A stretch of 64,000 nucleotides of DNA from Mesostigma viride. Its lineage: Eukaryota > Streptophyta > Mesostigmatophyceae > Mesostigmatales > Mesostigmataceae. Position numbers and translations under genes: made by a program. The stretch covers positions 854,704-918,703 of the forward strand of contig RPFO01000380.1 of assembly GCA_009746045.1 (NCBI GenBank), written 5' to 3'. This document shows, piece after piece, positions 33,001 through 45,781 of this stretch. Each line of letters begins with the position of its first letter. Position 1 is the stretch's first letter. A model generated the notes under the pieces. It was not told where the DNA came from, searched no databases, and was given only the letters and a program-made list of their open reading frames with translations.

Positions 33001-34568
33001 AGCCGAGATATGTGACGTAGGCAGCGGAGACTGGTGGCGTAAAGGGAAGGAGCGGGGGACACTTGTACGTGTGGAAGGTGGAGGGGCATCAGGGCGACGG
33101 TGTGGGGATATCCATGGGCGAGGCGATATGGGTACATGGAGATTAACAATGAACTGAACCCCATTGGTTTACCATATGCTCAGTCCCATATTCAATCCTT
33201 CTGCAGCTCAGTCCCATATTCAAACCTTCTGCACCCCGCCCCCATTACCGAATCCACCTTCGTCCACCACCTCCACGCCGCCCTCTCACAGCACGTGACG
33301 CCCATTGCTGCAGATGTGGCGGCAATTGGCGGCACGCTGGCTGCTGAGCTCCCCACCATCCCCACCGCCACCGCCGCCCTCCTCGCCTCCACCCCCCCCC
33401 CCCCTCCGCCTCCACCGACTCCATCACCGCCCAGCTCCGCGACATCGACCAGCGTCTTAAGGACAACGCCATTGCTATCGAGGTTCTGCAGAACACCGCA
33501 GGCCTCACCGCCCAGGCGGTGAAGGACATTGCCGCCAAGCCAGCCCCGGCTGGCCTGGCCGGCGATGCTCCTCCCATCACCACCTGGGCGGACATGCTTA
33601 AGCAACACACCACCTCCACCACCTCCGCCGTCGCAGCCCAGCTCCAACGGCAGACGCTTGACCTCCGCGAGGAGGCCGAGCTCGCCAAGCGTAGCCTCAA
33701 TGTCATTGTCAAGAACCTCCAGATGGAGGAAGGTGAGAATTCCGAAAAGCTTGCGCGCGCTTTTGAGAGAGAAATCCTTGATCGCATGGGCCTTACTGGT
33801 GAGATCGAGCTGGTCGCCCACCGCCTTCCCCGCGCGCGGGGTAAGGCGGGGCCGCCCCCGCTCCTTCTCACCTTTAAGACCCCGGCGGACAAGATTTCTT
33901 TTCTCCGACGCCGCAAGCGGCTCGAGAAGACTCTCTTCACCATTGATGACGACTTGACCCTGGCGCAGCAACAACGGCGACGGGAGCTATGGCCGACCTA
34001 CCTCCAGCTCCGGCAGACCAAGGCGGGGCAGCCGGTGTACTGGAAGGGGGCGGCCATCTACGTCGGCCACAAGCCCTGGCAGGCGACCCCCGCGGCCCCA
34101 GCGACTCCAGACGCCCCAGCTTAGGGGAATACAGCAGTAGTAGTGTAGCACAGATAGACCGTGGCCATGTACATGTACGCCTCCTAGAGGCACTATCCCA
34201 GCTAAGCCATGCGCTTTATTTAATCATGTACATGTGTGCCTATGATGAGCCACACTCCAGATGATGCCTAGCTTTATTTAGTTATGTTGTGCCCATGCAG
34301 GGAGTAACTCTCTGCTGAGACGCCATGCCCTAGCTTTTGTATAGCTATGCTGATCTTCCCCCCCATGACAGGCTCCCCCTTCGCTGGGCATAGCTTGAAG
34401 ATCATGGGGATGCAAGTGCCGTGGTGCACCTAGAGCAAGGGTCCTTTACATCCCCACCCTTGCAGGAAGTAGCTTAGGATGTATGATAGGCCATATGCCC
34501 CCTCTCAAGGGCTATGTGCTACATATACTCCCAACGGAGTTATGTTACAATTCAATTCAATATTCAAT
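33001..34568 (+). mobile_element. ORF1-only retroelement, copy A (best preserved)
   Basis: About 1.57 kb: a short 5' region, one L1-ORF1p-like coding region (33100-34124), then about 430 bp of 3' UTR ending in the hairpin ACTCC-CAAC-GGAGT (34527-34540) and the tail ATGTTACAATTCAATTCAAT. No reverse transcriptase lies between ORF1 and the 3' end, nor in copies B and C. The 3' module is shared with the RT-encoding LINE fragments. This is the layout of a half-LINE that depends on another element's RT; that dependence is inferred. Confidence 0.72.
33100..34124 (+). pseudogene. L1-ORF1p-like protein (coiled coil + RRM-like + C-terminal domain), one frame break
   Basis: The upstream frame (33100-33522) starts the protein and includes STFVHHLHAALSQHVTPIAA. 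At a C14 run (about 33391-33404) the frame changes to that of 33519-34124, which is open across the run and reads ITAQLRDIDQRLKDNAIAIE, a heptad-like coiled coil. An RRM-like core follows (LNVIVKNLQMEEGENSEKLA; PPLLLTFKTPADKISFLRR), then a C-terminal part with FTIDDDLTLAQQQRRRELWP and GQPVYWKGAAIYVG. This order is that of LINE-1-type ORF1 proteins, RNA-binding chaperones of retrotransposition. About 340 residues if joined. With only one homopolymer break, it may be intact in the real genome. Confidence 0.7.
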
Positions 34569-34663
34569 CATTAGGCACCAGTGTAGGCGGCGCCTGCCAG
34601 GCCTAGCCCGGCCGGGCACCTCGCCGGCACGCACCGGCTCACTCACTACCGGATCTAGCACGC

Positions 34664-34745
34664 ACATGATAGCCATATGCCCCTTCTCATGAGGGATATG
34701 TGCTACATGTACTCCCAACGGAGTTATGGTCCTGTTGTTAATTAA
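34664..34745 (+). mobile_element. ORF1-only retroelement, copy E (3' end only)
   Basis: Only the last part is present: GATAGCCATATGCCCCTTCT, GGGATATGTGCTACATGT, hairpin ACTCC-CAAC-GGAGT (34711-34724), then TATGGTCCTGTTGTTAATTAAT. Confidence 0.6.
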
Positions 34746-35087
34746 TAGTAAAAGTTCCCCATTTGATAGTTGCACGGCCCCGCGGGAATCTAGGTACTCA
34801 TGAGTGGGCACCCGGGAACGAAATTTCCGCTCGGCCGGGGTCCGAGGCACTCCGAGCCGGTCAGAAGGTTGCTAGCAGTTAGCGGGTTGCAACGTTCGAC
34901 TGGGCTGCTGCTCGTCTGCTGCTGCATTATTGTTGTCCAGCCACAGCCATGGTTGTGGCAGTGGCGAATCTACATTGTGCAACCCTTTAACAGATAGCTG
35001 TGAAATTGCGCTCAAGCTAGTCTGTCACATGTGATGAGAATGCACGATCACAACCTTGCTTAATGGTAATCAGTAATTGCCGCTGGG

Positions 35088-35495
35088 ATGGCAGCCGTCG
35101 TCGGCAGCGGACTTCTTCAACTGCTTGGTAAGACCACATGCACAACGTACTCACACAAGAAAAGGCTTCTTCGGAAATGTAAGAATAGCCATACAAGGAT
35201 ACATGCGTCCTCGTCGAGGCCAGAGGCGTATAGCCAGGACAGCTCCACCCAATTTTCTCGGTTAATGGCATCATGGTCAGTAGCACGGGGGCCCATTGAA
35301 CTCCGAAGCAGTAAGGAAGGGCTGCGGGGACTATTCTTCACGGTGGACGCGAAATCACCTGATGCCAGGCTAGCTGAGCCCACAAGCTCAGGTCCAGTGG
35401 AACAGGTACGTTTGGTTTTGCAGACAACTAGCCTTCCGTTACAAATTCACAGTGCGCGATGTACTCAAACGAAAGGTTTTCCGAGAATTGCTAGC

Positions 35496-35539
<44 letters not shown>

Positions 35540-38500
35540 ATGTAAGTTAGTTTTTCCTGGCAGACTTCGCAAATGGCCAGTTTTGGCTGTCCCTATCTGA
35601 CGGAAATGCTTGCCATGCTGCCAACAAATCAAATGACCATATTGTTACGTGGATCAAACTGTTATGAGGTTCAAGGATTCACATATAGCAACAGAACATG
35701 TTTTCAAGGCCGTACCATTGTAATTCGCTTTCCATTCTCGGTGCCAGTGTCAACTCCGTGCATGCTGCTTTGTTGGCAACCACAAGCAACAGTAATAGCG
35801 TTTCCTATCTGCTCAACATGACACATTTGCATGCACGTGCACACATATGCGTGCATGTGCCATTTTCAGCCATGCCCACACATTCACCGGATTGTGTGTG
35901 TGGCTGTGTGAGGGCCGCTCCTTTGTAAGGGCCACCTCTATGTGCCGGCCAACCCCTGTGTGAAGGCCACCCACTTTGTGAGGGCCACCCCTTTGTGAGG
36001 GCCACCACATTGTGAGGGCAACCCCTCGCAACGTTTGGCAACCTGGTTTCCCTCCGTGGCTTCCCATGTGAGGCACGAGACTAAGGCAATGCCACTATGT
36101 TCTCACACTACCATGTTCCCACACCGCTCCTTCCCCCCCCCCCGCCCCCCCCCCCCGCCCATCCCCCTCACCCCCTGTGATCCCCCTTGTCGTCACCCTG
36201 TCCCCCGCCCCCGCCCCGCCGCCATCATCTCGCCCACCCCGCCAGCTGTTACTGCTGGCCGTCCCTTTCGAACTCCTCCTCTACGTGTCCCTCGAGCCGC
36301 CGTGGCGCTTTAACGAGGACGCAAGCGTCGACGGTCACCTCAAGGCGCTGTGTGAGAGCTCCGGCATGCTGCAGGCCAAGATGAAGCTGGCGCTGCTGCT
36401 GCTGTGGGCCACCGGTAGGGTTGTAAAACATTGTCACCATCCAACCCCCTTTTAGGTTCCCAGAAGCACTTGACAGGGTCCTCGAATAATAACTAAAAAC
36501 CCCTGAGCAGCCTTTCTCACTACCTGCGGGGGTTGCCTTCCGAAGCCGTAGCATGCTGTACCAGACCCATTGGTCACTATACTGGTCACCACAGTGCATG
36601 GGGGGTTGCCTTGCGAAGCCGTAGCATGCTGAACCAGACCCATTGGTCACTATACTGGTCACCACAGTGCATGGGGGGTTGCCTTGCGAAGCCGTAGCAT
36701 GCTGTACTAGACCCATTGGTCACTATACTGGTCACCACAGTGCATGGGGGGTTGCCTTGCGAAGCCGTAGCATGCTGTACTAGACCCATTGGTCACTATA
36801 CTGGTCGCCACAGTGCATGGGGGGTTGCCTTGCGAAGCCGTAGCATGCTGTACCAGACCCATTGGTCACTATACTGGTCACCACAGTGCATGGGGGGTTG
36901 CCTTCCGAAGCCGTAGCATGCTGTACCAGACCCATCGGTCACTATACTGGTCACCACAGTGCATGGGGGGTTGCCTTGCGAAGCCGTAGCATGCTGAACC
37001 AGACCCATTGGTCACTATACTGGTCACCACAGTGCATGGGGGGTTGCCTTGCGAAGCCGTAGCATGCTGTACCAGACCCATTGGTCACTGTACTGGTCAC
37101 CACAGTGCATGGGGGGTTGCCTTGCGAAGCCGTAGCATGCTGTACCAGACCCATTGGTCACTATACTGGTCACCACAGTGCATGGGGGGTTGCCTTGCGA
37201 AGCCGTAGCATGCTGTACCAGACCCATCGGTCACTATACTGGTCGCCACAGTGCATGGGGGGTTGCCTTGCGAAGCCGTAGCATGCTGTACCAGACCCAT
37301 TGGTCACTATACTGGTCACCACAGTGCATGGGGGGTTGCCTTGCGAAGCCGTAGCATGCTGTACCAGACCCATCGGTCACTATACTGGTCACCACAGTGC
37401 ATGGGGGGCTGCCTTGCGAAGCCGTAGCATGCTGTACCAGACCCATTGGTCACTATACTGGTCACCACAGTGCATGGGGGGTTGCCTTGCGAAGCCGTAG
37501 CAGGGTGCATGCAGGCGCTGCCGCTGCAGTGGGCCACCGGTAGGGTTCATGTGACTAGCGATGAGTGTAAGGCCGCTTGTGGTGAATGCTGGTGACACTG
37601 CCAGCGTGTCCCCTAGCCATATGAGTAGCAATCCTGGTAGCATTAGTGAGTGGCAATCCTGGTGGAAAGGCTGGTGGTAAGGCTGGTGGCGATACTGGTA
37701 TCGATCCTGCTAGCGATCCTCGTGGCAACCCTGGTAGCAATGCTGGTAGCAATCCTGGTAGCAATGGTGGTAGCAATGCTGGTAGCACTCCTGGTAGCAA
37801 TCCTGGTAGCAATCCTGGTAGCAATGCTGGTAGCAATCCTGGTAGCAATGCTGGTGGCAATTCTGGTGGCGATGCTGGTGGCGATGCTGGTGGCGATGCT
37901 GGTGGCGATCTGCATCACTCTAGCATAGTGATTGCTGCATGCCAGACTTATTGAAGTATATGTCAGTATGATCTTCATTATTAGTTATATATACTTGCAT
38001 CCGGGCTTTCGTTGGGGGTGAGGAAGCGCTATGGCAAGCGCTTTCACGCCCCTGTGCACTGTGCAGCCAGGATGGGGGCAACTGCACGTAAAAAATCAAC
38101 GTCTAGGAAAACTCTTTTGCATCCCTGGGCAGGCATATCCGGTTCCATGCCAGGGGCGCAAGCATGGCCGCCAGGTCCGCGTATGCACTCGAAGCCATAT
38201 CCGTATCCATGCAGTTCTTAAGCACGACGTGGTTCGTTTGATAAAGTGTGCAACCCGTGTGACATGCACGGGCTTGCCTCATGGCCACTGGGGTGGCTAG
38301 GGCTACATGGACATGGCTGAGTGGGTTGCGCAAGGGAATAGAGAGACGTGGTTATCCCTTCATTGCTACTGTGGCTTTGCAAGAGGGTTGGATGGTGAAA
38401 GTGTTGCAGCAGCCTTGCCTTCTCTTTATGGGAGCAGAATCTATCCCTAGAGTATAATGCTGCCTCCCACTTCCCCGTGAGCCTGCACTGGTGATCAGTC

Positions 38501-41500
38501 ATGCTGTTGGGTCCAACACAATTCTCCATCTGTGTGATTGCGTCCTGCTTCATTTTGTTTCCTGCCGTGCCTGGCACTTCATGCAAATCAGACGACAGAG
38601 CTCCTTGTCTTATAGTAATGGGACAGTCCATATAGTACTGTCACTATAGTCATGGCACTGTCAGGGGTGGAGCAATAGGATTGGCTCGCTGGCTTTGGTT
38701 TGTGGTGGTTGGCGGCTGCATGCACCCACCGTCTGCTTCCTCGCCAATTCTGACGTTGGAGTTCTCTGCTTGCCCATCACTGCTGTGTCGAATTCTGTTA
38801 CTGACGTGTCCTTTTACTTCCACCATCGCATCTCTGTTAGCAGTGTTAGCTTTGTATTTTCAATGTGCATATGTGTTCGAGTTTCCACCTTTCCCCCGCA
38901 TACCGTCGTGGGATCCGACCCGCCCATGCGCCACGCGAGATCAGCTTGCAGCTAATGAAGCTTGTTTGCCGCTTATTTGCCAGCTTCATGGATGGCCGCT
39001 AGCAAGCGCATGCAGTCAAAGCAAGCCGTGCACGCGGGTATCACTTTGTCGTCCTCTTCCTTGGACCTATGACCTATCAGCACCAGGAAGTCATGGATGG
39101 CAGTGGCTGGCCATCGATCCAGGAAGTCCTGGATGGTAGTGGCTGGCCATCACTCCAGGAAGTCATGGATGGTAGTGACTGGCCATCAATCCAGGAAGTC
39201 ATGGATGGCAGTGGCTGGCCATCACTCCAGGAAGTCATGGATGGTAGTGGCTGGCCATCACTCCAGGAAGTCATGGATGGTAGTGGCTGGCCATCACTCC
39301 AGGAAGTCATGGATGGTAGTGGCTGGCCATCACTCCAGGAAGTCATGGATGGCAGTGACTGGCCATCAATCCAGGAAGTCATGGATGGCAGTGGCTGGCC
39401 ATCACTCCAGGAAGTCATGGATGGTAGTGGCTGGCCATCACTCCAGGAAGTCATGGATGGTAGTGGCTAGCCATCACTCCAGGAAGTCATGGATGGTAGT
39501 GGCTGGCCATCACTCCAGGAAGTCATGGATGGTAGTGGCTGGCCATCACTCCAGGAAGTCATGGATGGTAGTGGCTAGCCATCACTCCAGGAAGTCATGG
39601 ATGGTAGTGGCTGGCCATCACTCCAGGAAGTCATGGATGGTAGTGGCTGGCCATCACTCCAGGAAGTCATGGATGGTAGTGGCTGGCCATCACTCCAGGA
39701 AGTCATGGATGGCAGTGGCTGGCCATCACTCCAGGAAGTCATGGATGGTAGTGGCTGGCCGTCACTCCAGGAAGTCATGGATGGCAGTGGCTGGCCATCA
39801 CTCCAGGAAGTCATGGATGGCAGTGGCTGGCCATCACTCCAGGAAGTCATGGATGGTAGTGGCTGGCCATCACTCCAGGAAGTCATGGATGGTAGTGGCT
39901 GGCCGTCACTCCAGGAAGTCATGGATGGTAGTGGCTGGCCGTCACCCTGCATCTGCGCCCCTCTCTCACGTGTTTGCACTATCACCCGAGACGTTACTAG
40001 AGTCAGTGCTATGTACGGCCTGCGCTGTCGGCGCTTAAAAATGACAATAATAGATAGGTCCCTCGATCCAGAGGAGCAGCCCTGTCTACTTGCATCCGAC
40101 AAAAGGTCTGTATATACCTATTGTAAATCCCTTTGTTTCTTCCTTTTCTGTCCTCCCGCTTCTTCCTCTCTGTCCTTTGTTTCCCTTTCTTTTTCTCTTC
40201 TTTATTTTGCCTATTCCCCTTAATCGCTGTGCTTCTCCCTCTCTGTATTTTGCCCCTTCCTCTCCGTCATGTGGCACCGCAACGTGACAGGTGGCCCGGC
40301 GGGTGCCAGCACTCCACCCGCACACGCACAAGCATCCACATCGCCCGCACAAGGCCAGAGAGAGGAGAGCAGCCTCAACCTCACGCGCACGCAGCGCATG
40401 TGGCGCGACTACCTCTTCTGGCTGCCCACCGGTGACCAGCAGACCACCACCGTGGCGTTCACGTCCGCTGACGTCAGCGAGCTGCAGGACGCTGAACTGG
40501 AGGCGGAGGTGCTGGCGAACGAGGCGGGGGTGGACAAGTTGTGGCGCGTGCTGGCGGACTTCGCGGCAGGGACGCCGCTGGGCGACGCGCTGGGTGACAC
40601 GTGAGCGCTTGCTGTTTTTTACCACAATACCGTATTACAGTCGCCCTCAAAATGCCATTGTGCTTGCTCATGCGAGCGCTCACACGTGGTGCAGGTCTTT
40701 CCAGATTAGCCCTGCCTCTAGTTAACATCAGTGTCGCACACGCCGTGCCCACTCCTTCCCCACAACAGCCCACAGGTATATGCCCCCCCCCCCCACCACC
40801 ACCCTTACGCTTGCTTCACGGGTGATGGCTTCCTGGACAGTTGGCTCACGGGCAATTATTCTTTCGGGAGAAGCCGCGCAAGTTGATGCTAGTGAACGAC
40901 CCATGACACGCTGGTGACATAATTGTACATCTGACATTCAAGTAAATGGCAACGTGCCGGGGCATCGTGTGCCCACCCCCATCCACCTTGGCAACGTCAC
41001 CCATTTCACCATCTTCGCAGGCCGGACAACTTCCGCTGGGCGCTCGCCACCGTGTTTGAGAGATCCCTCACCGTGCCCTTCCCCGCCCTTGCCCAAGACG
41101 AAGGTACGTCATCCCCCAGCACAGGCGACCAAGGCCCTAGCCGAGACCAAGGGGCCGAGCCCCTTATGCTGGTGCTGGCCCCGTTCATCGACATGGCCAA
41201 CCACAGCAACGCGCTCGAGGAGTACGGCAATGCCATGCTGAGCTATGTGCCTGCGGACGATGATGTCATCAGGGGGCTGGCGTCCCTCAGGGAGCCTACT
41301 GGTGCCGTGTCCCTGGAGCCGAGTATCGTGTCACCTGGGCAGTGCGCGGGCGCTGATCCACCTGGCCAAGACGCAGGCGCCGGCTCCCTCGTGACGGATG
41401 CCAGCCCTATCCAGCCACACCTGCTGCTGACGTACCGGGAATCGGCGGCGGCACCGGGGCGGGAGGCGTGCATCTGCTATCTCGAGGTACGCTGCCGACC

Positions 41501-44500
41501 GTGCCTGGTAGACTTTAGTGCGCCGACCGTGCCTGGTAGAATGTAATGCGCCGACCGTGCCTGGTATTATTATCATACATGGGGGGTACATGGCATCGTG
41601 GTATGTGCCGACCGTGCCTGGTATAACAATCCTGGGGTATATAATGTGCCGGTGTTGCCTGGTATATGATCATATTTGCGGGCGGTGCCTGGTATAACAA
41701 TCCTGGGGTATATAATGTGCCGGTGGTGCTTGGTGTATGATCAGATTTGCCGGCGGTGCCTGGTATAACAATCCACGTGTCCTGGGTGCCCGGGCAGCAT
41801 GTGGCGCCGTAGCAGGTGGTATGGGCACACGGATGGCGCGGAGCTCTGTTTGTCGTACTTTGCTAATCCAGAAAGAGCGCATCCACGGTTGACAAGAGCG
41901 TACCAGCCAGCGCCGGTGACAACGCGTTGCCTCATACCCTTTCCCCCACATGGACGCCTCCTCGTCTGGTCAGCTGCTTGTAACGCGCCATGACCAGTCG
42001 GAAGTGACCTGCCCTCGCTAGTCGGTATCACCATCTTCATTCGCGATGTGGAATCTCATACTGGCACCACCCTTGGCAGCAAGCAGTCTGTACGACTCCC
42101 TTCACTTGTTTAGACGTCATCATGGACTTCTACGCAACGGCACGTTAACGCCACCGCATCACCGCATCCGTGCTTGTGCCAGCTCTCTATTGGAATTTCA
42201 TTCAGCATGCTACTATTCAACTTAGACTTGCTTGGCCCTTATTTTATTCAGCATATCGCCATCCAACATGGTCTCCCGTACGCATCCAGCAGGCTACTAT
42301 TCAACTTAGACTTGCTTGGCCCTTATTTCATTCAGCATATCGCCATCCAACATCATCTCCCGTACGCATCCAGCATGCTACTTTTCAGCTTAGACTTGCT
42401 TGGCCCTTATTTCATTCAGCATATCGGCATCCAACATCATCTCCCGTACGCATCCAGCATGCTACTATTCAGCTTAGACTTGCTTGGCCCTTATTCTATT
42501 AACTTGTAGATCATTTTGTTTTTCAAATATGTCTGACCGCCCTTCTCATATCGCAGAATGCGGAGAATCGGGACTTGCTGCGGAGCTTTGGCTTCTCGCT
42601 ACAGAACAATCCGGCGGACCAGCTGACGCTTCTGGCGACGTCACCAGCCGAGGTGAGGCCTTCCAGCGCTGCCATGCCGTGTGAACAACAGGGTGTGCAC
42701 AGCATGGTGCCTGAGTTGGTGCTAACTTTATATTAGTGCCTATTGATTGGTAAGCGCCGTTGGTAAGCCCCATTGGCAAGCCCGTGCAGCCTGCCAGTGG
42801 TGATACAGAGGCGTGCTTGAACCAGTTTTAGAATTCAGAACTATGGAGTCTGACCACTTTAGAAAGGAGGGGTCGTCACTGCCTTGGCCTGCTAGGGGCG
42901 GCGCGTTGGCCGGTTTCCGCATGAGTGAGTGGCTACTGCTATCAGCTGTTTTGCCCGCGCAGTGACCTTGGCGTGGTGAGTGGCCGGATGTTTGGTGCCC
43001 TGAGCTTGTATTTGGCAATTGTGCGTGTCTCTCTCTCTCTTTTGAGTTTGTGCGCATCCTCTGGTCGGGCATCCTGTTGTGGCTACAGCGGACTAGGAGA
43101 TGCGGGTGGGAGTTTAGAATACTTTCGGAAACAGACTTGTACAATGCAGTGATACCTGCGATATTTACCTAAGAGTTATACATGAGATAGTTGCATAGTC
43201 GTTTACAGTAGTACTGAGTACCCATCCTCCAGGGTTGCAGGTCCATGTTAGTTTTGGAGGCGGGGTAATGTACATTGCAATGAAGCACGCTATCCTGTGC
43301 ACACGCGGTTGTTGCTATTATGCGTCTTGTGTGGCCGTGTGCCTGTGCCCGCTGGCCTGCGGCCCCCCAGCTGGCTGTGCTGCGGAAGCTGTTCCAAGTC
43401 GCGTCCATCGAAGAGGCCTCCGCCCCCGATGGCACGCGGGCCACGTACGCCAGCGTATACCCCAACGTGGCGGGGCCTACAGCCACTTCCAACGAGGATC
43501 TGCCGACGGGGGAGCGTGAGGCCGCGGCGCGTTTGATGGCGCAGTGTGAGGCAATGCTGGCGTCCTTCCCGACAACCCTCAAGGTAGATGCAGGGGCTGG
43601 CAGAAAAGCCACAATGCGGGCCTGGTTTCGGTTTTGGTTCAGGAGTACCCAGCGAGTGCTTGGCAAGGAAACGTAAGTCAGTACTTGAGTGGCGTCAGCA
43701 CGCACGCGGAACACTCGATTGTAATGCATCTGGACACAAGTGCAGAAATGATCGTTTCCAAGGCAGCTTCACTCCTAATGTAAGCATGAGGTTGTCCAGC
43801 TATTTTTCAAGGGATTGCCTGTTGGCCCCCACGGTCCACACAACGTTCCCCCCGGGTTTCGCTGGCCAGACCTATGTTGCTGTTCGATTGGTAACTAACA
43901 GGAGCAGGCTTCATCCATCACATGCAGGACGCAGTTAAGCTGCGCTGGCATGTTGCTGCTCGATCTGTACTAGAGCTCCCTTCTCGGTAGTTGCATGTGA
44001 TTATTAGGAAATAAAAGGCATGTGGCTGCATCCGTGACTATGCCCAGGTTTATGGTTTCTGATGTTGTTGTAACCCATCTTCGGCTGCAGGAGGATGAGG
44101 CCCTACTTGCAGCCCCTGCTGCGCCAGCATCAAAGGGAGGCTTGTCTGCCCGAGCCCGCGCTGCCACCGCATTTCGGGCAGAAAAGAAGAGGATGTTGAC
44201 GCAGGTGAGCCCATTTATTCCGGGTTTCCAAAAAATATTAATTTAATCGGTTGCAAGTAATAGAGTGCACTCTAGGCTCACCGTTAGCATTTTCACTGCC
44301 CGTTTTTCCCGGTGCATGATTACAAGTGCGAATTCTAGGGCTTTGGGAAGGAGTGGAGAATTGTACAATTCAATCGTCCTGCACTGGCTGCACACCAGCC
44401 ACGGCCACACTCTGTCAAGTGGGTTTGGTTCTCCTAAGTCCTGCCACTTGCCGGCCCCGTTTTCCTGCACCTACCCCTATGTAGCGCACTTGAGAATGGA

Positions 44501-44685
44501 GTTTAATTTGTGGTGGCAGGGAACATTGTGGTTTATTTTCCCTTCATTCTAAGTTCCTTGGTGGTAGGCTTGCCGGCCTCCCTTCCTGGTTGATGTCTGT
44601 AATGCTCTAATGATGTTGAATTTGTGCGTTGGTTTACGCGTGCGTTGGCCAACAGGTGCAGCTCATCCTCAGGCTGTATACTTGA
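35088..44685 (+). CDS. Plastid-type SET-domain protein methyltransferase, rubisco-LSMT-like (8 exons)
   Basis: Exons: 35088-35405, 36246-36414, 40291-40600, 41021-41486, 42557-42652, 43371-43583, 44091-44204, 44656-44685. All joins are GT-AG and phase-consistent, giving 571 residues. The N-terminus (MAAVVGSGLLQLLGKTTC, basic, Ser/Thr-rich) looks like a plastid transit peptide. SET features follow in order: GPIELRSSKEGLRGLFFT; LLLLAVPFEL across exon 1/2; MWRDYLFWLP; FRWALATVFERS; VLAPFIDMANHSNALEEYGN, containing the NHS motif; LLRSFGFSLQNNPADQ. The C-terminus has the substrate-binding-domain pattern (LAVLRKLFQ; MLASFPTTLK; ARAATAFRAEKKRML). This family methylates lysines on rubisco large subunit, plastid aldolase or other proteins; the substrate cannot be told here. 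A low-complexity insertion interrupts the SET domain after the NHS segment. Introns are long and packed with tandem repeats; intron 2 is 3.9 kb. Confidence 0.88.
35499..35537. repeat. (TG)n dinucleotide repeat in SET gene intron 1
   Basis: About 19 TG units, within the intron between 35406 and 36245. Confidence 0.95.
36528..37505. repeat. 73-bp minisatellite, about 13 copies, in SET gene intron 2
   Basis: Unit: GGGGGTTGCCTTGCGAAGCC, then GTAGCATGCTGTACCAGACC, then CATTGGTCACTATACTGGTC, then ACCACAGTGCAT. Copies differ by single substitutions. Just after the last unit (37510-37545) comes a second copy of the end of exon 2, including GTGGGCCACCGGTAGGGTT, the true version of which is at 36404-36422. 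There are no spacers, so it is not a CRISPR array. Confidence 0.95.
37620..37915. repeat. 12-bp minisatellite in SET gene intron 2
   Basis: About 24 units of GGTAGCAATCCT, with GGTGGCGATGCT and similar variants; some drift in unit sequence from left to right. Confidence 0.93.
39083..39952. repeat. 36-bp minisatellite, about 24 copies, in SET gene intron 2
   Basis: Unit: CCAGGAAGTCATGGATGGTA, then GTGGCTGGCCATCACT. Length 36 is a multiple of 3, so it yields long repetitive frames (SWMVVAGHHSRK and EVMDGSGWPSLQ). These lie inside the intron between exon 2 and exon 3 and are not considered genes. Confidence 0.95.
41490..41785. repeat. Irregular tandem repeat at the start of SET gene intron 4
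   Basis: Seven or so units built on GCCGACCGTGCCTGGTA, later GCCGGTGGTGCTTGGTGTA, with variable spacers containing ATAACAATCCTGGGGTATAT. The first unit starts within about 10 bases of the donor at 41487. Confidence 0.85.
42204..42500. repeat. 84-bp minisatellite in SET gene intron 4
   Basis: About 3.5 copies of a unit that begins GCTACTATTCAACTTAGACT and contains CCATCCAACATCATCTCCCG. It ends 60 bases before exon 5 (42557). Confidence 0.9.

Positions 44686-45781
<1,096 letters not shown>

Noticed and set aside
35573-35821. Extra exon of the SET gene between exons 1 and 2
   Set aside because: Exon 1 (phase 0 end, GPVEQ) joins directly to LLLLAVPFEL at 36246, and the segment adds no SET-like sequence.
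36528-37505. CRISPR-like array of 73-bp repeats
   Set aside because: Units follow directly without unique spacers, in a eukaryotic intron; it is a minisatellite.
39097-40038. 313-codon ORF of SWMVVAGHHSRK repeats
   Set aside because: It is the 36-bp minisatellite within SET gene intron 2; flanking exons join across it in phase.
40269-40290. Start of a new gene at the MWHRNV ATG
   Set aside because: It lies just before the acceptor at 40290; the exon begins at 40291 and continues the SET protein in phase.
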